From assembly GCA_036435485.1 (NCBI GenBank), contig CM071596.1, positions 65,955,001-66,019,000 of the forward strand: a stretch of 64,000 nucleotides of DNA, given 5' to 3'. Of this stretch, positions 11,542 to 21,583 are shown one piece after another (position 1 is the stretch's first letter; each line of letters begins with the position of its first letter). The translations under genes and the position numbers were made by a program. Source of the stretch: Saposhnikovia divaricata. Its lineage: Eukaryota > Streptophyta > Magnoliopsida > Apiales > Apiaceae. Under the pieces are notes generated by a model. It did no database searches and was not told the origin of the DNA. It saw only the letters and a program-made list of their open reading frames with translations.

Positions 11542-11836
11542 ACTATTGTAATTTTATTATTGGAAGTGTGTTAATTTGTGCAATTGCTATGATTTCATAA
11601 TTGCTGGCATTCGTTATGTTTCAAACACAAAATCATATATGCCTCTACATAAAACACAACTGCCATGTTTTCTTAAGTGAAATGAAATTGCTAAGAAGCA
11701 CACAAATACAACTATTACGAACCGAAGTACACGGAAAAAATAAAATCACAAAAAACAGTTAACACCAAATCAAATCAGGAAAAACAAACTACACGCATGA
11801 AGTAAAATGACAGTGGCACTTGAAGACTTGATTTCA

Positions 11837-13190
11837 TCAACCAGAAGGCTCCGGGGGACGCTGTGGACAAAGTCTGCTCCATTTTGTATGCCCTTCTTGC
11901 TTACACCGGCTACACTTTATCCCCGATCTTGACTGGTCCATTTCAGTTCGAATTCTTACGGACTGTCCCCTTGTGCCACTCTTTTTCTTCACCTTCTTGT
12001 AGGCCGAATTTGGTATCAATTTTCCAAACAGTTGCCACTCGTAGGGTAAAATGTAGTTCCACAAGTCCGTGCTTGGCAATGGAAATATCAGGGGTTCCCA
12101 TAACTTATGCAATTTCGACGAGTAGTGGTAAGGTCCAACCCACTGCTTCCAATCAATATTGTCCACTAAACAGCCAGCCATTACATGGGAACAAGGCATA
12201 TGGTGACATTTCCATTTTCCACAGGTACAAGTTTTCTTACTTATGTCCACATTCTGCTGGTGTACCCCCTTCGTACAACCTTTCACCCGATAGCGTTGAG
12301 TGACGACTGTGAAAATGCCAAGTTGACGACTATGTGTTGTCATCGAATGTGCTTTTGCCTTCTCCATATATCTTGCTATCATGTCATTCGTCCTTTGACA
12401 GAATTGTTGGCCTTCATATAGAGCATCAACGGCTTGGTTCCTTTGTGCGTTGACAATTCTAACATTTCTGCAGAATATGTACTCCATCATTGCTATAACA
12501 GGAAGGAAACGAGCCATTCGTATGTTTCCATTATAGCCTTCCATGATGTTGGTAGTGGTTTATCCGTAACGAGCACCGCCCCGATCATGACTGATGGTCC
12601 ACAGTTCAGGAGAAATGTTACAAAGCCACTGTAAAGCAGCAGGTGATATCTCCCCTATTCTTTTCATGTAGGCATTTTGTTTTTTGACCTGCGGGGTACT
12701 TCCAGCTAACCACATCAAGCGTCTCAAGTCCCCCCGGGATGCTTTCTAGAGAAGTTACTTCTGAAATGTTGTAGACCCCATCGATGAATCCCATAAGGTG
12801 GTGCAAAGCCGTTGCCCGGATTCGATATTACTGTAAGAATTCCAGCAGCACAGTCTGATATTATGCAAACACGCTTCCTGTCCTTGCAAAAATGTTCACG
12901 CAGCAGTCCTCAAAACCAACCCCAGTTATCCTCAGACTCTTCCTCAACCAACGCATAACAGACGGGGTATTGATGATTGTTGGAATCAACACCCATGGCA
13001 ATGAGTAACTTCCCATTATATTTGCCCTTCAAAAATGTACAATTAATTGAAAGTACAGGTCGGGCATGTTGCCAACCGTCCATCACTGCTTTAAGGCAAA
13101 AGAAAACACGCTTGTAAATGGATTGATGTGCTACTTTTTCATCCGGTACGCTTGCAACGGTTTTTGCTGATGCGCCACTTGAAGTGGCGT
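11837..13190 (-). pseudogene. MULE (MuDR-type) transposase, 5'-truncated and decayed
   Basis: Read on the minus strand the order is: DDE core with VLSINCTFLKGKYNGKLLIA, GVDSNNHQYPV, ALVEEESEDNWGWF, CIISDCAAGIL and GIHRW (about 13120-12770); then MEGYNG onwards; a SWIM zinc finger TCTCGKWKCHHMPCSHVMA; and a zinc knuckle CSRCKQEGHTKWSRLC near the C-terminus. These are the domains of plant MULE transposases. Breaks: the usual Asp of the first motif (DGTFLKG-type) is Asn and the next Gly is Cys; a TGA follows WGWF; a frameshift falls at a C-rich tract near 12730; a stop lies just before 12544. The N-terminal DNA-binding part is missing; coding similarity stops at the hairpin motif at 13173-13190. 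Not functional. Confidence 0.9.
13173..13189. repeat. internal copy of the TIR hairpin motif
   Basis: CGCCACTT-G-AAGTGGCG, the core of the motif also found near both MULE ends, here exactly where transposase similarity stops and just upstream of the PMD gene's TATA region. Confidence 0.7.
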
Positions 13191-13199
13191 ATTCCCTTC

Positions 13200-13837
13200 T
13201 TCTTTTATAAATGCAACAACCCCCTCTTTCTTTTCATTCTGTCTTCATTCTGTCTTCTCCCCCTCCCACGAACTCACGCTCGTAAATTTCAGTTGTAAGC
13301 TGCTCCGGTCATACGGTACTCAATCAAATCCTCCTTAATTCATATCGCATTTGTTTATTTGTAATGCTTGTTTCTTTTTTCTTTGATTTGATAAGAACAG
13401 CCTCACTTTTACTTTTAATTAGGGCTAATGCATTAGATTTATTGCAATTTTTTGGTTATTGATATTTGGTTAATTTAAGATGGTTTATGAAATTATTGAT
13501 GCCCATGTATTTTTTCAAGCTTTTTTTATGTCTAATTAAGGGAGGTTTGTGTTTAGCTTAATTGAGGATGGTTTGTGTTTGATGAAATTCCCCAAAGAAC
13601 TCTTCATGATTTACCTTTGTGTTGCTCAGGTGTAGAATGTCATACCTTAGAAATTTAGAACAAAATTGGTAGATTTAAAAGCATACGAAGGGGAACAACA
13701 AAATAAAATTAATTTGGTAGAATTGGATTTTGTATTAAGTCTAGTAACAAAATTGCATATTCATTTAAAAAATTAATATGTAAAATTCATTAAGAGATTT
13801 TAAATTAAAAATCATTAAATTTGTTTGAATATTGTAG
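13200..13837 (+). promoter_or_regulatory. probable promoter and leader of the PMD gene
   Basis: CTTTTATAAATGCAAC at about 13202-13217 is a TATA-like element oriented for the plus strand, followed by a CT-rich stretch typical of plant transcription starts (13224-13265). The remaining 550 bases are AT-rich with TTTGTTTGAATATTGTAG just before the ATG, so the leader probably contains an intron. Position and composition only. Confidence 0.4.
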
Positions 13838-16139
13838 ATGTCAGACATAGATGATGACATGTACGAGTCGGGTCCTATTGAGGGATCTATTTTATCCAGT
13901 CAGCATGAGCATATATCTCAGGAGATTTGGGAGGGCCAGGTATAAACCAGTAATTATTTTGTAGTGAGTGCACATATATGTTTAGGGTTTTATGAATGTT
14001 GTGGTAATTCAAAATATGTTTATAAAATACTTGCAAGAGCCCGCACATCTACGACTTTGCACTAACTTCAAGTCATACTGGGATACAGTAAAGGCCCCGA
14101 GGGCACTTCCAGAAGTCGTGTTGACAGCGATTAGGGATGCTGGTTTGGAGGGAGTGTACCGCATTGGCTCATTCAGACATGATGCAGGACTGATCACTGC
14201 TTTTGTTGAGCGAAGGAGACCTGAGACACATACCTTCCATCTATTATTTGGTGAGGCCACTATCACTCTGGAGGATGTTCACTACATCTTAGGACTTCTT
14301 ACCGGGGGACATCCCGTTATTCATAGCTTCGGTAGCCCTACTAAGGCTCAGCTGCTAGTTCTGGTGAACGATCTTCTGGGTGTAGTTCCTGGAGATAATG
14401 AGTGACAGAAATCAGGTTTGAGGATTTCATGGCTGGTACAACAGTTTGGTACATGTCATCGCCTAGACATGAGTTCTCCTGACTATCAGACGCATCTGCT
14501 ATTCCACATATGGACACATATGTTGCTTATCATTAGATCTTTGTTCCCGAACATAACAGGGAACACAATCCAGTTCCACCTTTTACACTACGTGCATGAA
14601 CCACCCTACGCAGGTGGGTACATACAGTTGGGGTAGTGCTGCACTGGGATACTTATACCACCACTTGTGCTCTTCATCCACTATGAAGAAGAAGGGCACA
14701 AAGAAAGAACTATGTGGATCGATGACACTACTACAGGTATACCTTCTTTTCTATTTATTGTTATAAGCATCCATGATTAGCTTGCATGATCACACAAGTA
14801 TGAACTTTGGCTTAACATGACATTTGTCCCTCAGGTGTGGATTTATGAGCATTTCCCATTCTTGGCTCCTACGCTGAAGACAGTGTGTCCTATCCTCTTT
14901 CCTTTAGCTTTGACGTAATAGTTCTGGTTTGATTTTATGACTTGTCTGTACTTCTTTGACTATTTGCTTATGATGTTCAAGAATGTTTCAGGTGGAAGGT
15001 GCCTAAGAGCAACGTGCGCTCCACATCAAATAGGGCACATCATGGTCGTTATGAGTTCGATGATATGCACATTGACCAGATATGTTGGAGGCCTTATAGG
15101 CACTTTCCCACCGTTGATCTTCCATCTATCATGGAGAGGAGGTTATGGTCCGCCAAGTGTCCCTTGATATTTCACACGATCATCGAGTGGTGCTACCCTG
15201 ATAGAGTGACTAGACAGTTTGGATTCGTACAGGACATACCGACTCGGTCACCTCGCCCAGGGCATGATGCGTCACATGAGTTTTCTTTTTATGCTGATTT
15301 AGGCGATGACATGATAGAGACACAAGACATATAGATTCGGCAATGGCTGAACCACGGGATGCATTATCACCTCCCTTGTATGTGCCCACGAGGCATAATG
15401 AGGCTGTAGGTGGTTATGATGCTTGGTTCCAGAGTATTACCCATCGACGTGTAGTTGATGTGAGGCAGTGGAGGCAGCAAGAAGGTTTCCAGGGGTCTCA
15501 GTCCTTTCATGGTGGAGGTAGTACTTATCATCCAGCTAGGCCAGTTATGCCTGAGGTTAGCACATATCCCCAGTTATGGGAGCCTTAAGATCGAGCTCCT
15601 TCTGAGGATTTTGGATCAGATATGGGAGATAGAGGTGCTTGGGATCACATGTTGGATGACAGTGTACGTTATGCTTCACACGCTTCTGGTAGTGCAAATC
15701 ATGATTCACCCCCTTTCCAGTCTCAGATGACGTATGCAAGTGGTTCACAGTCCACTTCCCATATGGGTGGGTCTTTTGGTGCCTTCGAGAACCATTCTTA
15801 CATGACATTTCCAGGTGGTTCGCAGTTAGGTTCCCAGATGACAGGTGCATGGGATATGGGTGGGTCTTTTGGTGGATTTCAGGATCGTTCCCAGTTTGAC
15901 CAGTCACAGATGACTTTTGGAGGTAGTTCGCAGATGACTTTTGGAGGATGTTCGCAGTCACACCTACAGACGCCCCAGGCTCAGGGGTTTAGAGAGTTTG
16001 CACCTGTACAACCTTCATCCAGTAGTGAGGAAGAGCCTAACGAGGAGCCCCATCTTAGGCAACAACCACAAAGAAATGTGAAGGGCAAGGGGAGAAGGTG
16101 TTATACAGGTAGCCATGTGTTGTGGGAGCCGAGGAAGTG
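13838..16139 (+). pseudogene. plant mobile domain (PMD, MAIN/MAIL-like) gene carried by the MULE
   Basis: Exon 1 (13838-13939, 34 codons) starts MSDIDDDMYESGPIEGSIL and ends at a GT donor; exon 2 opens at about 14040 with PAHLRLCTNFKSYWD. The plant mobile domain follows: ETHTFHLLFGEATITLEDV, YILGL, SGLRISWLVQQFG; then SWGSAALGYLY and, after an intron (about 14743-14834), VWIYEHFPFL; later WKVPKSN, DQICWRPY and RQFGFVQDIP. The C-terminal 170 residues are Ser/Gly/Gln-rich with repeated SQMTFGG and MGGSFG(A/G)F blocks and end in a basic stretch. Breaks: TGA at 14403, a frameshift near 14630, a stop near 15332, TAA at 15586. PMD proteins of the MAIN type act in silencing and genome stability; transposon-borne PMDs have no established function. 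Confidence 0.88.
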
Positions 16140-16212
16140 ACCCTTGAACTACTTGTATTCGGCTTTATGTTTACTTTAATGTAATCAATTGTTTTCTAAT
16201 TTATTTGCGTAA

Positions 16213-16306
16213 ACAATTGTCTTCAATGCTTTAATTTATTTGGTTTAATGTGTTGCTAAAACAATTGTCTTTAATGCTTTAATTTATTTGGTTTAATTCT
16301 AATGCT
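16213..16306. repeat. tandem duplication, period 48 bp
   Basis: ACAATTGTCTTCAATGCTTT at 16213 is repeated as ACAATTGTCTTTAATGCTTT at 16261, each followed by AATTTATTTGGTTTAAT. It lies in the 3' flank of the PMD gene. Confidence 0.7.
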
Positions 16307-16428
16307 TTAACAGTGGTCTTAAAACGACTTAGTTCCATTACTAAAAGAAACTTACATCAACGTCGTTCAACCTGCTTAGTAACAGACTTACATGGAACAA
16401 TTAGTAATAAATTACTTATGAAATTACA

Positions 16429-16990
16429 CTACTTCCAGATTGAAATAATCATGATTACTACTACAGCACAGACCAAAAGCTTCTTCAATGTCATGTTTTC
16501 CTTCTCCAACTTCTTCAACAAATTATTTTTTACTTCAACCTGATTTTGAAGCAAACAAATTTCTTCGTCCAGCTTCCAAGCATTGTACAAGTCATCATCC
16601 TTTCTATTCAGTCTTAGCTTCAACTCTTTTATCACTTATCTTGCTCTTTCGGTGTATGATGGATCAGCCCACTTAAAGAAGTTACATCTTCTTGTAGGAT
16701 CCTAACAATACATTAAACAAAACTCAATATATTTTCGCAACAACAAAATTTGCAGAAAGTGATGTTGTACATACCTTGTATTGGCTGCATCCGAAGAACC
16801 TCCTTCCTGGGTCAAGAGTACCTTCTTTCCATGCTTCTTGACAAGGAGCTGGTAGATTGCAGTTACACCTTACACTTCCATGTTCACCTAAGTAGTTGAA
16901 AGTGCTTGAACTATGTCTGTAAGGGTTTAACCGAAGATGAAGAGTTTCTTGAATTAGACATGACAAACTTTTTAGATACAGAGACATCAC
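16429..16990 (-). pseudogene. GRF-type zinc-finger protein with coiled coil and C-terminal membrane segment
   Basis: Exon 1 (about 16990-16775) contains RCNCNLPAPCQEAWKEG and PGRRFFGCSQYK; exon 2 (16701-16429) continues DPTRRCNFFKWADPS across a GT-AG intron. Together they give the GRF zinc finger: two Cys in the first part, then GRRFFGC and CNFFKW. Next comes a heptad-rich coiled coil (DEEICLLQNQVEVKNNLLKK) and a hydrophobic tail LLVCAVVVIMIISIW, the architecture usual for short plant GRF-finger proteins. A TAA interrupts just after the finger. The true N-terminus is unclear. GRF fingers bind nucleic acid in better-known proteins; here the role is unknown. Confidence 0.75.
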
Positions 16991-17419
16991 ATAAAAACCT
17001 TCAAATTTATAGCCAAATTACCATGATTTGTTGAAGTGTAAAAATTGTTAAAAAAATACTACACAACTACCATTTCCGAAAAAGTTGGTTTGTCACTTCA
17101 AGACTGAAATAAAGTTTAGCACATGGACACAACTACAAAAAATGAAAAAGTTGAATGGTCATTTCAGTACTTTATCTTACAAAGTTGAGTTATCTTTTCA
17201 GTTCAAGCAGGATCAATAAAACATGAGAACCCCACCCTGATAACCCCACTTACAAGTGGGTTGTATATGTATATATATATGACCTTCCATATTGGTTCAG
17301 TGCAAATTAATTTACCAAGTACAACAGAAATATGTCATCCTCTACAAATCGCAATTGGTTGCTCGGAGAAAGAAATGATGACTACCTGCATCTATGACGA
17401 AGCGATCCAGTGGAATATT

Positions 17420-17821
17420 TTACAGGCGTTCGTCGAGAATGGGCATATCGGCGTGAGGAATCGGAACGTTCTGCTCAATCCCATCCTCCTCCATGGAGTC
17501 CTCGCAGTCATTCTCATTTTCATTAGTTGATTCAAACTGATGGCGAGTTAGTTCTCTGACTCGTTGCATTTCCAATTTCTCGAAATCATGCGCAGCACGC
17601 TCCTCTAATGGTTCATGAAGCCAACGAATGTACCCACATCCATTGCCTCCATTTGGACAATTGAGATACCTCCTTCCCGCATTCCTTTCATAGGACCATG
17701 TGCGTTCAACGCACAACTTATCACAAAAGTAGAGATTCAAATCGGGAATGTTGGACATGTTGAATTGTGTGAGTGAAGTGCTAAATTTTTTTCCAGTGGT
17801 TGGGTGAACAAGCATCAACAC
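17420..17821 (-). CDS. second GRF-like zinc-finger protein in the MULE
   Basis: An uninterrupted 133-codon frame. The finger reads FCDKLCVERTWSYERNAGRR, then YLNCPNGGNGCGYIRWLHEP: two Cys, GRRYLNC, and a final Cys followed by Y-I-R-W-L-x-E-P, the GRF pattern. An acidic tail follows (ENENDCEDSMEEDG). The start is uncertain; the Met of MSNIPDLNLYFC, about 20 residues in, is the better candidate. It lies about 430 bp from the first GRF gene on the same strand but is not its close copy, so this is probably not a recent duplication. It is the only GRF gene here without a stop. Confidence 0.6.
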   Translation of the reverse strand: MLMLVHPTTGKKFSTSLTQFNMSNIPDLNLYFCDKLCVERTWSYERNAGRRYLNCPNGGNGCGYIRWLHEPLEERAAHDFEKLEMQRVRELTRHQFESTNENENDCEDSMEEDGIEQNVPIPHADMPILDERL

Positions 17822-18048
17822 AAACTTGTTTTATAGCTGAAAATCAAGGGATAAATTATTGATTGGTCTTCAACTAGCCCGTGACTCAACAATACTATCA
17901 AAAAGCACTGAAAAGAACTACAAAAAATTAAATTTGAGGAGTCAAATTTCTTATCAAAAAAAATCATGTGAATGCACAGCAACAAAAAATTAAATTTACC
18001 CTGCATTATTGAAAAAACACTCTGAGAAAGGAATGCAAAGATAGCCTG

Positions 18049-18190
18049 TAGTAAAATAAAGCTGATTTCTGAAAAAGTAAAGTTGATTTCAGGCATAGTA
18101 AAATAAAGATGATTTCTGAAAAAGTAAAGTTGATTGCAGGCATAGTAAAATAAAGTTGATTTCTGAAAAAGTGAAGTTGATTTCAGATAT
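18049..18190. repeat. 47-bp tandem repeat, three copies
   Basis: Units starting TAGTAAAATAAAG at 18049, 18096 and 18143, each with TGATTTCTGAAAAAGT and AAGTTGATT. Within the MULE, inside the inner diverged part of the right TIR. Confidence 0.85.
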
Positions 18191-18429
18191 CCTGTACATT
18201 TTCCTGCAGGCTAATAAATTTGAGTAGTCACATCTTCCTATTGCTTGTACGCAAAGTGCTCTGGTCACTTCAAAATAGCGCTTGTTTAAATTATTTAGGT
18301 ATTTTTGCATCAACAAAAAGATAAAATAATAATCCAAAAATGGCTATAAAAACCAATGCTGCTGCTTATTCAAAATCACAAGTTACTAGTTTCTTCTCAA
18401 ATTAACTTTCTTCAAGGCAATAGCATAAG

Positions 18430-18699
18430 ATGGATATGGGCAAAAAACCACAAACTAGTAAAACCAAAATCAAACAAGCCAGGAAAACTAGAAGGTCATA
18501 CGATGTGTAGGCTGAGGACGCTAAACGTGCAAAACATTTTGAATTTGTTGCATAACAACGTCAATTTCAAATGGAAACTCGAGCTGCAAAGAAACGTGAA
18601 ATTCCAATAGAAGCTGAAGCTGCAAAGGAACGTCAAATTGCAAGGGAAATTGAGGAAGCCGAGGACGAGAATTATGTTGTTGATCTCAGTGAATTTTAA
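18430..18699 (+). pseudogene. small charged-protein gene next to the right MULE TIR
   Basis: From ATG 18430 one frame runs 89 codons to TAA 18697-18699, interrupted by TAG (18508) and TAA (18553). It begins MDMGKKPQTSKTKIKQARK and ends in an Ala/Glu/Lys-rich helix then EDENYVVDLSEF. The leader (GGCTATAAAAACC about 18340, then TTATTCAAAATCACAAGTTA, then CTTCAAGGCA before the ATG) matches the leader of the minus-strand gene at 9906-10349, so the two are apparently paralogues in inverted arrangement. Both stops are one C-to-T change from Gln codons. Confidence 0.5.
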
Positions 18700-18829
18700 G
18701 AACTTGTATTGCGGTTCTCGTGTCAATGTATGCTTATTTTCGAATTTTCTGTTTTCAATTTAATGTAACTGTATGATGCTTCAATTTTTCTGTTTTCAAA
18801 TTTAAGTACTTGTATGATGATTTATTTTT

Positions 18830-19690
18830 ACTTTAATGTAATTGAACATTTTCTAATATGTTTTTTATGCCCCTCAACATAACTCCACGAAGGTATTGTT
18901 AACAATTTGATGTGAAGTTGCCATATTCGGGCAAACATTTAATGTAACTACACAAAATAATTTTTCCTAAATTTTGGCTGACACAGAAGTACAACGTCAA
19001 TACTTGAATATGGAACAAAAACAACGTAAAAAAAAACATGTACAAATATATTTTTTATTCCCCTAAACATGCCTGCTCGAAGGAATTTTTAACAATTTGA
19101 TGTTGAGTTGCCATGTTTGGACCAAAAAATAAGATAATTAGACATAATAATTTTTGGAGATTTTCGTATTATACCAAAGTACAACATCAATACTTGAATA
19201 TGGAACAAAAACAACGTAAAAAAAACATGTAGAAATATATTTTTTATTCACCTAAACATTCCTACGCGTAGGAATTCTTAACAATTTGATGTTGAGTTGC
19301 CATGTTTGGACCAATATATAAGATAGTTAGACATAATATTTTTTGGAGATTTTCGTATTATACCAAAGTAGGATGTCAATTCTTTAATACGAAGTTAAAA
19401 AAATGAATAAATTTTATTTACAAATACATTTTAAAAGTCATATAAAATGACTACTAGACAGCACATATTCTACTTACAAAATTATGCTAGGTACTGGAAA
19501 AAAAAATGGGGCTAATAGAATTCGCCACTTCAACTGGTGTTTTCTATGGAAATCAAGTTCAATAGAATTCACCACTTCAAGTGGCGATTTCTATTAAGTT
19601 TTCTTAGCTATACCAGAAATGAAAACGCTGAACGAAATGTACCATATATGAAAATTGTGTTGAGTACTGTACCAGAAAAGTAAACGAGCC
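18830..19690 (-). repeat. right terminal inverted repeat of the MULE with about three 190-bp subterminal units
   Basis: Subterminal units are marked by (A/G)AAGTACAACRTCAATACTTG at about 18987 and 19177 and a diverged copy at about 19366 (period 189-190). Each also has AACAATTTGATGT, GTTGCCAT(A/G)TT and, in the better copies, GGAGATTTTCGTATTATACC. Two copies of the hairpin motif lie further out (19523-19540 imperfect; 19567-19588), against one at the left end. Confidence 0.75.
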
Positions 19691-19811
19691 CAGAGTGAGC
19701 TACATATACTAACATCAATTAAATATAAGATGTCGGACTTCATTATTGGATTCTAAGGCTATTTCTTGATAGATAATTTATCCGTTGTTCAATTCTTAAC
19801 GTAGCCCAACA

Positions 19812-21583
19812 TCACCTTTGGCCCATCAAGCAGTTTTGAATCCGAACTGGTCCAATTCGTAACACCCTTATAAAATCATCCTTGTCCTTAAGGATGAATT
19901 TAATTTGAAGCAAAGTATAGTCATTGGAGTCGCCAGGATCAAACATCGGTACTGTAATACACCAATACTCGGAAAAATCCATTCTCATGATAACTACTAC
20001 ATTAAGTTGCATGGTTTTGTCCAAATTTTCAAAAATTTCTGAAACTCCCCGCATCACTTGTACCATAAACCACAAGTTCTTGTCATGGAGTTCTCTATCA
20101 ACATCCTTTTCATTTGACAGAAGCAATGCAACAAGCTTGCAAACATTGGAACGCACTTCACAAACATTTTCATATTCTTTTCCCAAATTATCAAAAACTA
20201 ACAAAAGCATTTTACATTTATTGCATGTTTTTGAGAGCTGTGATCATCCAATGCTGATCTAAAAAGGAGGCACAACCTAAAAATTTTATGGCTGATGCTA
20301 ATTCAATTGTTTCTCGAAATTGTATGGCTAGTCTATAACATTCTGATTTCGTGCTCCCAGGAAAGTTTTTGGAGCCACCCCGAATTGGAATCTTCTTCGA
20401 CCTTCTTTCGAACTTCACTCCAGATATCTATAAACAACTCCTGAAAAACTAATTTACTCTTATCATCCATGGCATGTTTAATCTGACTTGATCGTTGCTA
20501 TTCGTAGTACATGGGATGCCTTCTAGGAATTTTTCGAAGAGGTGCATCAGATGTTCCCCCTGATTCAATACTCTTGCAGGTACTATTGTCTGATTTGAGT
20601 ATAATATCCTCGTGCTTCCTCTCTTTGATATAATACATACCCGACATAATAACAACATTAGTTTGAGGACGATATGTATAGAAAAAAGTACCAGCTAGGA
20701 ACCAATGTTTGCATATGCTTTCAAGGACAATGGTATCATCATACAACCTTGCATCAGGTAGAATTGCCATTACATTCGTTATAACCCAGACTTCAAAAGG
20801 AACTTTTGCATATATCTGACTCTCACTAATTGTAGTATTCTTAGCAACTAGCTTCTTCCCATTCCATTTTGTATCACTATTTTCTTCCATCTTTTTCTGA
20901 AAATTCATAGCTTTTATTTTTGTTTCTATTATGCCTCCTTTAGCTTCTTTAATTTCTTTATAAACAATAGTTTTAACAAATACGGAACCATCATTTGCGA
21001 TCTTCCCTTCGCCATCATGTTTAGCAGTAATACCTTCAATACCATTTTTACTCTCAAACCTTTCCCTCTGTTTTTCAACTCCTACACCTATATCTTCTTT
21101 AACAGCTACAATACTACAAGGTGGGATTATTATTGCGACGCCATTTTGTCCCACTTCTCTACTCCTGTCCATTCTCATTAACAAATTAATGACATATGTT
21201 ACGTTTTGAATATAACCACTAGGATTAAAGATAAACAAAATTTTCTCACTTACAATGCTAGATGGATCGACTAAACTATAAACTATTGGCAACATATAAT
21301 GTTTTTCATAACTTCGATCTCCAACATTTTCACTTTCTTCAGTGGCATTATTCTCTTCATTCTATTTCATATCACCATCTTTTACCACCCTTTTCAAAAA
21401 ATTCATATCTTTTATGCCTCCACCTTCATCAAATGCTCTCTCCACATCAAAGGAGCTTAATCCTAAAAAAAATTCAGATTTTAAATCTCTCCGATCTTCA
21501 AACTCTTTTAGGATGAAATCGTTGTTTACAATCATCGTTGACTCATTTTTACTACCATTTTTCATATCATGATTGTCATCCAC
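19812..21583 (-). pseudogene. unrecognised broken gene just outside the MULE
   Basis: On the minus strand a frame opens at 21583 (MDDNHDMKNGSKNES), meets one TAG at 21362, then runs on in the same frame from 21295 to 20498 (265 codons). That part includes an acidic/basic linker rich in Lys, Glu and Ile and a block containing VPFEVWVITNVMAIL, LPDARLYDD, HWFLAG and YRPQTNVVIMSG. Beyond 20498 further coding-like frames continue in shifted phase (IWSEVRKKVEED; 20418-20218 with LAIQFRETIELASAIKFLG; 20210-19812 with LGKEYENVCEVRSNVCKLVA). I read this as one gene with a stop and at least two frameshifts. I recognise no domain. Separate genes or a transposon origin are both possible. Confidence 0.45.

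Larger units (their letters stand above)
9222..19700. mobile_element. 10.46-kb multi-gene Mutator-like element (MULE)
   Basis: The element spans 9232-19690. CAGAGTGAGC lies immediately outside both ends (9222-9231 and 19691-19700), a 10-bp target duplication in the MULE range. The ends are inverted: left GGCTTATTTACATTTCTAG, right (opposite strand) GGCTCGTTTACTTTTCTGG. Inverted similarity continues inwards through shared words (TTACATGACTTT/TTATATGACTTT, CCTACTTTGATA/CCTACTTTGGTA, ATTATGTCTA(G/A)CTA). Inside, in order: small charged-protein gene (minus), unknown gene (plus), MULE transposase relic (minus), PMD gene (plus), two GRF-finger genes (minus), second small charged-protein gene (plus). 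Most genes carry stops, so the element is old and no longer autonomous. Plant mobile domains are known to occur in transposons, MULEs among them. Confidence 0.85.

Noticed and set aside
11863..12303. 146-codon plus-strand frame
   Set aside because: Antisense to the SWIM-finger part of the MULE transposase.
15557..15961. 134-codon minus-strand frame
   Set aside because: Antisense to the repetitive Gly/Ser/Gln tail of the PMD gene; its repeats are the reverse of that tail.
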